From: Thermoleophilia bacterium
GTDB lineage: Bacteria; Actinomycetota; Thermoleophilia; Gaiellales; JAICJC01
Length of the DNA: 31,138 nucleotides
Direction of reading: 5' to 3'
Assembly: GCA_025928435.1 (NCBI GenBank)
Contig: JAICJM010000021.1
Coordinates: 1 to 31,138 of the forward strand
Under the pieces are notes generated by a model. The model was not told where the DNA came from, did no database searches, and saw nothing but the letters and a program-made list of their open reading frames with translations. A program made the position numbers and the translations under genes. Shown here in pieces: positions 21,635 to 28,589 of this stretch. How positions within the stretch are numbered: position 1 is the first letter of the stretch; every line of letters begins with the position of its first letter.

Positions 21635-23704
21635 ATGACCGACGGCCCGTCCAGGACCGCCCGGGCCGGTGAGCCTGCCTACGGCGCCCCGCTGCACTGG
21701 GCGCCGGAACGGCCCCGGCTGACCCTTATCCCGCTCCTGATCGCGTGGCTGACCGCGTCGGCGTCGCTGCTCTTCGCCGCGGCCGTGATCCCCGGCGTGA
21801 CCATCCCGTCCGCGGGCGGAGCGCTCATCACCGCGGCGGTCGTGGCGGCCCTGAACGCGGTCCTGCCGCCGGTGGTCGCAGCGCTGCGGGTGCCGTTCAC
21901 CCTGGCGCTGGACTTCGTGCTGGTCCTGCTCCTGGACGCACTCATGATCTGGTCGGCGGCGTCCGTCGACGACCGCACGATCCAGCTCTCGTCCTTCGGC
22001 TCGGCCGTCGCCGTCGCGCTGATCGCCTCGGCCGCGGGGGTCGCCATCGGCGTCCTGACCGGGATGGACGACGACGTCCACCTGCTGCGGACCGTGCGGC
22101 GCGCGGCCCGGCGGCAGGGCGGCGTGGAGCGGACCGACGTGCCGGGGATCGTCTTCCTCGAGATCGACGGCCTCGCCCGCCCGGTTCTGCAGCGGGCGAT
22201 GCGCGACGGCCACGCGCCGCACCTCGCCCGCTGGCTCGCCGCCGGCACGCACACGCTGCTCGAGTGGGAGACCGACTTCTCGTCCCAGACGGGGGCCAGC
22301 CAGGCCGGGATCCTGCTCGGGTCGAACGAGGACATCCCGGCATTCCGCTGGGTCGAGAAGGAGACCGGCCGGGTGATGACCTGTTCGGCCCCCGGCGACT
22401 GCGCCGAGATCGAGCGCCGGCACGCGTCCGGACGAGGCCTGCTCGCCGGCGGCGGCGGCAGTCGCGGGAACCTCCTCTCCGGCGAGGCGGACGAGGTGAT
22501 CCTCACGGTAAGCCGGATGGATGCCGAGAAGCAGGCCAACCCGGGCTATCGGGCGTTCTTCGCGAACGGCTCGAACGTCACCCGCGTGCTGGTGCTCTTC
22601 GCCTGGGAGGTGATCCTCGAGTGGTCGGCCGCGCTGCGCGCGATCCGGCGCGACGTGCAGCCGAGGGGGCACCGCGGCGGCAGGTACCCGTTCCTGCGGG
22701 GCGGCATCTGCGTCGTCGTGCGCGACCTCATCGTCTTCGGCGTCCTGTCCGACATGATGCGCGGGCGACCCGCCGTCTACGCGACGTTCTCGAGCTACGA
22801 CGAGGTCGCGCATCACTCGGGTCTCGAGCGCGCCGACACGCTCGAGGCGCTGCGCAAGCTCGACCAGGAGATCGGCCGCATCGAGCGCGCCCGCCGGTAC
22901 GCGCCGCGGCCGTACGAGATCGTGGTCCTCTCCGACCACGGGCAGACCCAGGGGGCGACGTTCCTGCAGAGGAACGGCTACAGCCTGGCCGACCTCGTCG
23001 ATCGGTCGATCGAGCGCGGCGCGGTCGCCCCGCTCGCAGCGGGTGACGAGCACGACGCCGCGGTCTCCCAGGCGTTGTGCGAGGCCACCGGACGATCCGC
23101 GCCGCGTGGCGACGGAGGGCCGGGCGCGGGCGAGGGTGGCGTCGTCGTGCTCGGATCGGGAAACCTCGGACTGATCTACCTCATGGAGGAGCGGCGCCGC
23201 CTGACCCTGGAGGAGATCGACGAGCGCTTCCCGCGGCTCGTGGAGACGCTGCGCGGACACCCGCACGTCGGGTTCGTCCTCGCCCACTCGGACGTCCGCG
23301 GGCCGGTCGCGCTCGGACCGGCCGGCGCGCACTACGTGGCCGAGGAGACCGTCGAGGGCGACAACCCGCTCCTGCCGTTCTCCCCGAACGCCCGGCGCCA
23401 CCTCGAGCGCACGGACGGCTTCGCGCACGCCCCCGACCTGATGGTCAACAGCTTCTACGACGCCGGCCTCGAGCAGGGCTGCGCGTTCGAGGAGCTGATC
23501 TCGTTCCACGGCGGGATGGGAGGGCCGCAGACGCGCGCCTTCCTGCTCGCGCCGGCGGGCCTTCCGATCCCGGAGGGCGAGATCGTCGGGGCGGAGCGCG
23601 TGCACGAGATCCTCGTCGGGTGGCGGCGGGCGCTGCAGGGTCGCGGCGGGCCGAGCCGGGAGGAGGACGCGCCCAAGGCGGTCCCCGCGACCGGCGGGAT
23701 GTGA
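21635..23704 (+). CDS. Holin-like membrane domain fused to alkaline-phosphatase-type phosphodiesterase
   Basis: A 689-residue protein. Residues ~28-145 form four helices of the phage-holin-like PF04020 type (LTLIPLLIAWLTASASLLFAAAVIPGVTI...GALITAAVVAALNAVLPPVV). From ~165 follows an alkaline-phosphatase/nucleotide-pyrophosphatase-fold domain: EIDGL (metal Asp), TDFSSQTGASQAGILLG (nucleophile Thr/Ser), FSSYDEVAHHSG (Asp, His) and VLSDHGQTQG (Asp, His). The conserved HGGMGGPQTRAFLL closes the active site. The target is unknown; lipid-linked, teichoic or nucleotide phosphodiesters are options. ATG 21635 is chosen over ATG 21596, which overlaps the dyad and palindrome. Its stop overlaps the MBL gene by 4 bp. 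Confidence 0.88.
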   Translation: MTDGPSRTARAGEPAYGAPLHWAPERPRLTLIPLLIAWLTASASLLFAAAVIPGVTIPSAGGALITAAVVAALNAVLPPVVAALRVPFTLALDFVLVLLLDALMIWSAASVDDRTIQLSSFGSAVAVALIASAAGVAIGVLTGMDDDVHLLRTVRRAARRQGGVERTDVPGIVFLEIDGLARPVLQRAMRDGHAPHLARWLAAGTHTLLEWETDFSSQTGASQAGILLGSNEDIPAFRWVEKETGRVMTCSAPGDCAEIERRHASGRGLLAGGGGSRGNLLSGEADEVILTVSRMDAEKQANPGYRAFFANGSNVTRVLVLFAWEVILEWSAALRAIRRDVQPRGHRGGRYPFLRGGICVVVRDLIVFGVLSDMMRGRPAVYATFSSYDEVAHHSGLERADTLEALRKLDQEIGRIERARRYAPRPYEIVVLSDHGQTQGATFLQRNGYSLADLVDRSIERGAVAPLAAGDEHDAAVSQALCEATGRSAPRGDGGPGAGEGGVVVLGSGNLGLIYLMEERRRLTLEEIDERFPRLVETLRGHPHVGFVLAHSDVRGPVALGPAGAHYVAEETVEGDNPLLPFSPNARRHLERTDGFAHAPDLMVNSFYDAGLEQGCAFEELISFHGGMGGPQTRAFLLAPAGLPIPEGEIVGAERVHEILVGWRRALQGRGGPSREEDAPKAVPATGGM

Positions 23705-24447
23705 GCCCCCGCATGTCTGGGCGGCTGGCCTGGATCGGGCACAGCACGGTGCTCGTCGAGCTCGAGGGCGCGCGCGTCCTCACCGATCCGGTGCTCCGGC
23801 GCCGCGTCGGTCACCTGCGGCGGGCCCAGGCCGTCGATCCCGCGGCGCTCGCGCCGGTCGATCTCGTCGCCGTCTCCCACGTGCACTGGGATCACCTCGA
23901 CCTGCCGTCGCTCGACGCGCTCGGACGCGACACGCGCATCCTCGTCCCGCGCGGCGCGCGGAGGCTGCTCGACCGGCACGGGTTCACCGACGTCGTCGAA
24001 GTCGAGGAGGGCGACCGGGTCGACGTGAACGGGCTGTCCGTCCGCGCGACGCACGCCGCGCACTCGGCCCGGCGGGGACCTCTCGGCCTCAGGGCTCCGT
24101 CGATCGGCTACCTGCTCGGCGACCGCCGGCGAGTGTACTTCGCCGGCGACACGGATCTGTTCGCCGGCATGGCGGCCCTCGCCGACCGGCTGCAGGTCGC
24201 GCTGCTCCCGATCGCGGGATGGGGGCCGCGCCTCCCGCCCGGCCACCTCGATCCGGAGCGTGCGGCCACGGCGCTGCGGATGCTCCGGCCACGCATCGCG
24301 ATCCCCATCCACTGGGGGACGTACCGGCCGATCTGCGCCCGCGCCCCGGCGGACCATCCCGAGCGAGGGTTTGCCCACCGGGCGGCAGACGTCGTCCCGG
24401 ACGTCGAGGTGCGCGTCCTGCCAATTGGCGCCGACACGCGGTTCTGA
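23701..24447 (+). CDS. Metallo-beta-lactamase-fold hydrolase
   Basis: A 248-residue cytoplasmic protein of the UlaG/NAPE-PLD-like MBL branch: LAWIGHSTVLVELEGARVLTDPVL, the metal site SHVHWDHLDL (His60, His62, Asp64, His65), THAAHSA, YFAGDTDLF (Asp) and PIHWGTYRP (His). These residues bind two metals; family members hydrolyse lactones, phosphodiesters or lipid amides. The GTG start forms a 4-bp GTGA overlap with the phosphodiesterase stop; an ATG at 23713 is an alternative. The pairing with a membrane phosphodiesterase suggests sequential hydrolysis of one substrate (inference). Confidence 0.88.
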   Translation: MSPRMSGRLAWIGHSTVLVELEGARVLTDPVLRRRVGHLRRAQAVDPAALAPVDLVAVSHVHWDHLDLPSLDALGRDTRILVPRGARRLLDRHGFTDVVEVEEGDRVDVNGLSVRATHAAHSARRGPLGLRAPSIGYLLGDRRRVYFAGDTDLFAGMAALADRLQVALLPIAGWGPRLPPGHLDPERAATALRMLRPRIAIPIHWGTYRPICARAPADHPERGFAHRAADVVPDVEVRVLPIGADTRF

Positions 24448-24448
24448 A

Positions 24449-24466
24449 CGGCGCCGTTACGCGCCG
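24449..24466. terminator. Weak hairpin between converging genes
   Basis: CGGCGC (24449-24454), a 6-nt loop CGTTAC, then GCGCCG (24461-24466), directly after the MBL stop and overlapping the end of the converging gene. No T-tract; short stem. Confidence 0.3.
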
Positions 24467-25014
24467 GATTCGAGCGCGGCGATGAACGGCTCGCGCACGG
24501 CCGGGTCGCAGTGCTTGGCCTCGAGCGCCCGCTTGTCGGCGTCGGGGTCGCCGCCCGCCGGGTGATCCTCGCCGTCGCCGCATGCGAGCGGCATCGGCGA
24601 GCGGCCGTCCCACGGTTGGCCGGGGAACGTCGCGTCGATCGGGATCCGGCGCCCGTCCACGACCGCCGTCAGGTAGCGGTGGACGTCGACGAGGCCCCCG
24701 GCCGGCACCGCGCAGGCCGCCCCGGGGCCGAAGCGGGCCCGGGCGCCGGCGCGGTCGATCCGGTACACGCGGTGCACGATCCGGGGCTCCGTCCCGGGGA
24801 ACCGCTCGGCGAGCAGGTCGCGCAGGTAGGCGTGCTTCGCCGAGCACGTGCCGCGGCCGTCGCGCAGCATCCCGGGGACGGTGCGCTCCGCCGGCCGGCC
24901 GTACGGAAGCGCGCGCACGGCGTCCACGATCTCGCGCAGCGACGCGCCGGGGGCGGGAGGCAGCGGCTCCACCGCCGGATCATGCCGCGCCGGCCCCGGC
25001 GGCCGTGACAGCAT
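24457..25014 (-). CDS. Transglutaminase-like (papain-fold) protein
   Basis: A 185-residue protein. GRGTCSAKHAYLRDLLAERF (Cys57), VDVHRYLTAVVDGRRIPIDATFPG (His112, Asp127) give the Cys-His-Asp order and spacing of transglutaminase-like domains, used for peptide or amide hydrolysis or transfer. No signal peptide or membrane segment is visible, so the location is cytoplasmic if the start is right. The ATG at 25014 lies 6 bp from the divergent oxidoreductase start; a GTG at 24972 would drop 14 Pro-rich residues and leave room for promoters. The C-terminal 50 residues are Asp/Pro/Gly-rich without a recognised domain. The physiological substrate is unknown. Confidence 0.6.
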   Translation of the reverse strand: MLSRPPGPARHDPAVEPLPPAPGASLREIVDAVRALPYGRPAERTVPGMLRDGRGTCSAKHAYLRDLLAERFPGTEPRIVHRVYRIDRAGARARFGPGAACAVPAGGLVDVHRYLTAVVDGRRIPIDATFPGQPWDGRSPMPLACGDGEDHPAGGDPDADKRALEAKHCDPAVREPFIAALESGA

Positions 25015-25020
25015 GGCGGC

Positions 25021-26167
25021 GTGGCGGCGCGCACATCGGAGACGGTCGTGGTGGTGGGCCTTGGCGTGATCGGGCTCTCGACCGCGCTCGCGCTGGCGCG
25101 GCGAGGGGCCCGCGTGACCGGCGTCGACCGCTTCGGGAGCGGCGACCGCGCACGTCTTCCGCCGGAGTCAGCCGCTCCATCCGCGTCGCGTACGCGATCC
25201 CGGAGTACGCGCATCTCGCGATCGAGGCGCTCGACCGGTGGGCGCAGCTCGAGGCCGCCGGGGCACAGCAGATCCTCCACCTCACCGGGCAGGTCGACCT
25301 GGCGGCGCCCGACACGCTGGCCGATCTGGCCGGCGGGCTGCGGGCGGCCGGCGCGGGCTACGAGGAGCTGGGCGCGGCGGACATCCGCCGGCGCATGCCC
25401 GGGATCGCGGTCGGCGACGACGCGACCGGGCTCTTCCACCCGCGCGCGGGCACGGTGCTCGCCGATGCCGGCATGGCGGCGCTCGCCTCGGCGGCGGCCG
25501 CCGCCGGGGCGGGGCTGCGCGCGCCCGAGCGCGTCCTCGCGGCCGAGCCCGCGGCGAGCGGTGTCCGCGTCACGACCGACACCGGCGTGATCGACGCCGA
25601 CCGCGCCGTGATCGCGGCGGGCCCGTGGACGGACGAGCTGCTCGCGCCGCTCGGCCTCCGCCTCCGTTCGCGCCCGCGGTGGCGCAGGTGACCTACTTCG
25701 ACGTCCCCGAGCTCGTCGGCATGTCCGCGATCGCCGAGTGGGGCGAGGACGACGACGGCGGCGTCTACGGCCACCCGGTGCCGGGCGTGGGGTACAAGCT
25801 CGGTTTCGACGCGGCGGGCGACGACCCCTGGCATCCGGACGAGGCTCCGGTCTCCGATCCGGACGAGCAGGAGCGGCTGGAGGAATGGGCCCGCGAGCGG
25901 CTGCCGGCATTCACCGGAAGGTCGCTGCGCAGCGACCGCCATCCGTGGACGATGACGCCCGACACCGACTTCGCGATCGGATCGCTCGGCCCGATCACGG
26001 TCGCGGCGGGCTGCTCCGGCCACGCGTTCAAGTTCGGCCCCGCGCTGGGTGAGCTGGTGGCCGACACGAGCGACGGCACGCCCCGCCCGGCCGCCGCGAT
26101 GTTCGCGCTCGACCGCCCGGCGCTCGCCGGCCCGGCGCCCGCGCCGTCCAAGCCGATCAACCGCTAA
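25021..26167 (+). pseudogene. FAD-dependent oxidoreductase (DAO/sarcosine-oxidase-like) with two frameshifts
   Basis: A single protein is spread over three frames. 25021-~25154: TVVVVGLGVIGLSTALALARRGARVTGVDRFG, an intact Rossmann GxGxxG. ~25155-25675: SSAGVSRSIRVAYAIPEYAHLAIEALDRW through VIDADRAVIAAGPWTDELLAPLGL. ~25676-26167: VAQVTYFDVPELVGM to HPWTMTPDTDFAIGSLGPITVAAGCSGHAFKFGPALGELVAD. Each junction needs one added base. Codon use is normal on both sides and all domains are present, so this is either a very young pseudogene or two single-base errors in the assembly. The Cys that holds FAD covalently in monomeric sarcosine oxidases (CxYTxTPD) is absent here (HPWTMTPD). The substrate cannot be predicted. 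Confidence 0.8.
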
Positions 26168-26170
26168 AGC

Positions 26171-26183
26171 GGGGCCAGGCCCC
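26171..26183. repeat. Palindrome GGGGCCAGGCCCC
   Basis: A 6-bp inverted repeat around a single A, starting 3 nt after the stop of the frameshifted oxidoreductase. Same form as 28241-28253; a terminator role is possible. Confidence 0.4.
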
Positions 26184-26193
26184 GGCCGCCGTC

Positions 26194-26316
26194 CTACCGC
26201 CGCCCGGGGCGGGGAACGATGACCCGCCACATCCAGCGCAGCCAGCCGCGGAGGCCGCGCGGCAGGCCGCCCCACGGGGTGACTCCACCGGCGGCGCGGG
26301 GCTGACGGAAACCGCT
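26194..26316 (-). CDS. Possible 40-residue Arg/Trp-rich small protein
   Basis: A GTG-started reading frame, GFRQPRAAGGVTPWGGLPRG then LRGWLRWMWRVIVPRP, has strong G/C third positions and a Trp/Arg-rich, possibly amphipathic segment. It sits alone in the 195-bp gap 26168-26362. No ribosome site; no family recognised. It could be chance in GC-rich DNA. Confidence 0.25.
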   Translation of the reverse strand, partial: SGFRQPRAAGGVTPWGGLPRGLRGWLRWMWRVIVPRPGRR

Positions 26317-26327
26317 CACTTGACAGA

Positions 26328-26356
26328 TTGTCGCACAAGTCACGGGGGCGTAGGCT
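26328..26356 (+). promoter_or_regulatory. Housekeeping-type promoter for a leaderless small gene
   Basis: TTGTCG (26328-26333), a 17-bp spacer and TAGGCT (26351-26356), followed 6 nt later by GTG at 26363. The geometry fits a leaderless actinobacterial transcript. A nearby TTGACA (26320-26325) is 25 bp from the -10 and is not the partner. Confidence 0.5.
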
Positions 26357-26362
26357 GGAATC

Positions 26363-26596
26363 GTGAAGGCGAGGCACATGCAGGTCGGCCTGGTCGTGAC
26401 GGTCGCGGCGCTCGTCGGCCTCGGCGCGTGGGGCTATCGAATGGCACGCGGACGGACGCCCCTCGTGACGATCGCGCCCGGAGCCGTCTACACGTGGTCG
26501 CGGCGCTCGCGGCCGATCCTCCTACACGGCTCGACGAAGGACCTCTCGTTCGGGAGCTGCGGGTTCTACGCCAACCCGCCGCGCATGCCTAGCTGA
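26363..26596 (+). CDS. Small membrane-anchored or secreted hypothetical protein
   Basis: A 77-residue protein with a basic start (KARHMQ), a single hydrophobic helix (VGLVVTVAALVGLGAWGY) and a ~50-residue extracytoplasmic tail with a single Cys (FGSCGFYANPP). No family recognised. GTG 26363 follows a -10 box by 6 nt (leaderless); an ATG at 26378 would shorten the N-terminus by 5 residues. The last 8 bp overlap the 3' end of the converging monooxygenase-like gene. Confidence 0.5.
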   Translation: MKARHMQVGLVVTVAALVGLGAWGYRMARGRTPLVTIAPGAVYTWSRRSRPILLHGSTKDLSFGSCGFYANPPRMPS

Positions 26597-26873
26597 TCGT
26601 CTCGACCGGCACCTCGTAGAACTGCACGTCGGTGCGCCGCTCGGTCGCGCCGGGGTCCATCCCGTTCAGCGCCTGGTCGCCGCGGCGCATGGCCTCCTCG
26701 CTGTCGAACAGCGTGATGCCCATGCTCTTGCCGGACTCGCGGTCGATCAGCATGAGCATCTTCGCGCCCTTCAGGCCGTCCGGGGTCTCCCCCGCGACCT
26801 CCTTACGCACCATCTCGATGGTGTCCTCGAGGCGGCCTGGATCGCTCTGGAACTTGGCGACACGTGCAAACAC
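26589..26873 (-). CDS. Antibiotic-biosynthesis-monooxygenase-like (dimeric alpha/beta barrel) protein
   Basis: A 94-residue protein with the ABM-type barrel pattern: ARVAKFQSDPGRLEDTIEMVRKEV, GLKGAKMLMLIDRESGKSMGITLFDSEEAMRRGDQAL and the C-terminal strand DVQFYEVPVE. Such proteins dimerise; some are cofactor-less oxygenases or haem-degrading enzymes, but many have no known activity, and no diagnostic catalytic set is visible. GTG at 26873 is supported by GAGGAGG 8 nt upstream. It lies 27 bp after the next gene and may share its transcript. Confidence 0.72.
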   Translation of the reverse strand: MFARVAKFQSDPGRLEDTIEMVRKEVAGETPDGLKGAKMLMLIDRESGKSMGITLFDSEEAMRRGDQALNGMDPGATERRTDVQFYEVPVETIS

Positions 26874-26900
26874 GGTGCATCCTCCTCGTCGTTGGCGGGA

Positions 26901-27464
26901 TCAGGGTCCATACGCGGTCAGGTGGGGCGATCCTCCGGCGAGCTCGGCGATGACGTCGCGCGCCGACATCCCGTCGCACACGTGCACGGGGACGCGGTAG
27001 TCCGCCAGCTCCACGGCGATCTCCTCGAGCTCGGCGACCGTCTGGCGGCGGAGGTCGGCCTGCGGCAGCCACAGCTCCGCGGGGTATCCGCGGGCGGCGC
27101 GCCAGCCGCGGCTGCCCTCGACGACGTCGCCCCACAGCGAGACACGCCCGACCGCGCGCTGGACGACGAGCCGGCTCGCCGCCGGCGGCACGTAGGTGCC
27201 GAGGTGGCGAACGCGCTCCATCGCGTGGACGCCGCAGGTGCAGCGCGGCTCGGGCGCCACGTGCCCGGGCAGCCGCCGTCGCCACGGCCTGAGGCTGTCG
27301 CGGGGGCTGGCCTCGCAGGTCGCGACGAGCTCGCGCCCCGGCCACCAGATGCTCGGGCACACGAGGCTCTGCAGCCGCGAGCGCCCACCTGCGGTGACGA
27401 CGGACCACAGCCGCCAGCCGTGGACCGGCTCGAGGTAATCGGGGGAGACTGCCGCCGCGCTCAC
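26901..27464 (-). CDS. Hypothetical protein with CxCG motif
   Basis: A 187-residue soluble protein of a type I have seen only as an actinobacterial hypothetical: LEPVHGWRLWSVV near the start, a central PEPRCTCGVHAME motif, then a beta-rich RLVVQRAVGRVSLWGDVVEGSRGWRAARGYPAELWLP block. The CxC pair plus Cys-rich surroundings (CPSIW, ATCEAS) could bind a metal such as Zn, but this is inference. The GTG at 27464 overlaps the stop of the 46-residue upstream gene (GTGA). Reading could continue upstream in frame to 27854, but that part lies antisense to the acetyltransferase and lacks coding character. Confidence 0.7.
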   Translation of the reverse strand: MSAAAVSPDYLEPVHGWRLWSVVTAGGRSRLQSLVCPSIWWPGRELVATCEASPRDSLRPWRRRLPGHVAPEPRCTCGVHAMERVRHLGTYVPPAASRLVVQRAVGRVSLWGDVVEGSRGWRAARGYPAELWLPQADLRRQTVAELEEIAVELADYRVPVHVCDGMSARDVIAELAGGSPHLTAYGP

Positions 27465-27601
27465 GGCGTCTGCGCCGGGTCGGGCTCCTTCCGCGGTGCG
27501 GGCGTCGGCGCCGGCTCCTCCCGCGGCGCGCGCTCCGGCCGCGGCACCGGATCCTCCACCGGTTCGATCGTGTAGATCCGAAGCGGCTTTCCGATGTCCA
27601 T
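27461..27601 (-). CDS. 46-residue Pro/Glu-rich small protein
   Basis: A short ORF starting MDIGKPLRIYTIEPVEDPVP and continuing Pro/Arg/Glu-rich to a TGA. Support: GGGAGG 5 nt before the ATG at 27601, a 4-bp GTGA overlap with the next gene, and G/C-rich third positions. I recall similar GKPxRxYTxEPxxxPxP peptides in actinobacteria beside CxCG-type proteins, but cannot search here. The sequence looks intrinsically disordered; no function assigned. Confidence 0.6.
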   Translation of the reverse strand: MDIGKPLRIYTIEPVEDPVPRPERAPREEPAPTPAPRKEPDPAQTP

Positions 27602-27735
27602 GCCGCCTCCCTTCCGGTCTCGACTCCAGGAGAGTTCTACCCGGATCCCGCGCAGGACATTCGCCGCTCCCGGGGCGATGTGTGGCTCGCCACCAAGGCG
27701 ACGGCCGGTGGGACGGGGCTATCGTCCCCCACGCG

Positions 27736-28323
27736 ATGGGCCTCATCCGAGCCTGCGATCCGGCCGAGCGCGACGCCATCCTGGCGATCGTGAACGCGGC
27801 CGCCGAGGCGTATCGCGGCGTCATCCCCGCCGACCGGTGGCACGACCCGTACATGAGCGGCGAGGAGCTGGGGACGGAGATCGACGCGGGCGTGAGGTTC
27901 TGGGGCTACGGAGCCGCGGGCGCGCTCGCCGGCGTCATGGGCATCCAGTCCGTCGGCGACGTCGATCTGATCCGGCACGCCTACGTGCTGCCCGCGCGCC
28001 AGGGCGAGGGCGTCGGCACGTCGCTCCTCCGTCACCTGCGCGGCCTGTCCGGCCGGCCGATGCTGGTCGGGACGTGGGCGGCGGCGGAGTGGGCGATCCG
28101 CTTCTACGAGCACAACGGCTTCGCGCGCGTGCGCGAGGCGGAGAAGACCGAGCTCCTGCGCCGCTACTGGAGGATCCCCGAGCGTCAGATCGAGACGTCG
28201 GTCGTCCTGGTCGACCGGCGGTCGTCGTCGCCGACCACCCGGGGACAGTCCCCAGCACTGCTCCATCTCGAAGACGGCGAGTGTGGACTAACCCAGGGTT
28301 GGTGGTGGCCGCTAGATGATTGA
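27736..28323 (+). CDS. GNAT family N-acetyltransferase
   Basis: A 195-residue protein with a GNAT domain over residues 3-~150: IRACDPAERDAILAIVNAAAEAYRGVIP, LAGVMGIQSVGDVDLIRHAYVLPARQGEGVGTSLLRHL (acetyl-CoA loop RQGEGVG), WAAAEWAIRFYEHNGFARVREAEKTELLRRYWRI. Acyl acceptor unknown. TATCGT 10 nt before the ATG is a possible -10 box. The last ~35 residues (SPTTRGQSPALLHLEDGECGLTQGWWWPLDD) are unlike the family: they run through a GGGGACAGTCCCC palindrome and stop inside the left inverted repeat of the MITE-like element, so the native C-terminus was probably lost. Confidence 0.8.
   Translation: MGLIRACDPAERDAILAIVNAAAEAYRGVIPADRWHDPYMSGEELGTEIDAGVRFWGYGAAGALAGVMGIQSVGDVDLIRHAYVLPARQGEGVGTSLLRHLRGLSGRPMLVGTWAAAEWAIRFYEHNGFARVREAEKTELLRRYWRIPERQIETSVVLVDRRSSSPTTRGQSPALLHLEDGECGLTQGWWWPLDD
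28241..28253. repeat. Palindrome GGGGACAGTCCCC
   Basis: A 6-bp inverted repeat around a single A, within the aberrant 3' end of the acetyltransferase. It shares the form GGGGNCAGNCCCC with 26171-26183, just after the oxidoreductase stop. Both may be short terminator or REP-like elements. Confidence 0.4.
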
Positions 28324-28518
28324 TCGGTAAGTCCGTGATGTCCTGGGCGGCTGCGAATCGAGCAGCGCAAGGACGCAGGGAGCGTTCATACCTGGTCGTA
28401 TGGGCGCGACCGAGGACGCCGCGATGCGACGGTTCGCAGCCGCAGCGCCACCAACGCGCCGCCTGACCACCCGCCGTCGTGCGTCCAGGCGCACGGGACT
28501 TACCGATCAATCATCTAG
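28312..28518. mobile_element. MITE-like element, 207 bp, 23-bp perfect terminal inverted repeats
   Basis: Positions 28312-28334 and 28496-28518 are exact inverted repeats of 23 bp beginning CTAGATGATTGATCGG. CTAG at both ends fits a 4-bp target duplication of the kind made by IS5-group transposases, or the outermost repeat bases. There is no transposase ORF. Inside are nested inverted repeats: 28349-28360 with 28430-28441 (11 of 12, one wobble), and an apical stem 28382-28391 with 28398-28407 (10 pairs, two G-U) around a 6-nt loop. The whole element can therefore fold into a branched hairpin. It sits between the acetyltransferase, whose stop codon it supplies, and the ABC exporter. Confidence 0.75.
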
Positions 28519-28589
28519 GCTGTAGCCAACGGGTTCGGCCCACGCGCACCCCTCCGCGCTGAGTGAACGGCTGGGCCCGGAAGCCGCCA

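Noticed and set aside
21524..23605. Long minus-strand open frame opposite the phosphodiesterase gene
   Set aside because: Antisense shadow without recognisable domain.
26320..26325. TTGACA as a -35 box
   Set aside because: It is 25 bp from the TAGGCT -10 box; TTGTCG at 26328-26333 has the proper 17-bp spacing.
27662..27678. Possible dyad before the 46-residue gene, with TAGAAC at the expected distance
   Set aside because: One half-site is poor (three mismatches) and T6 is missing.
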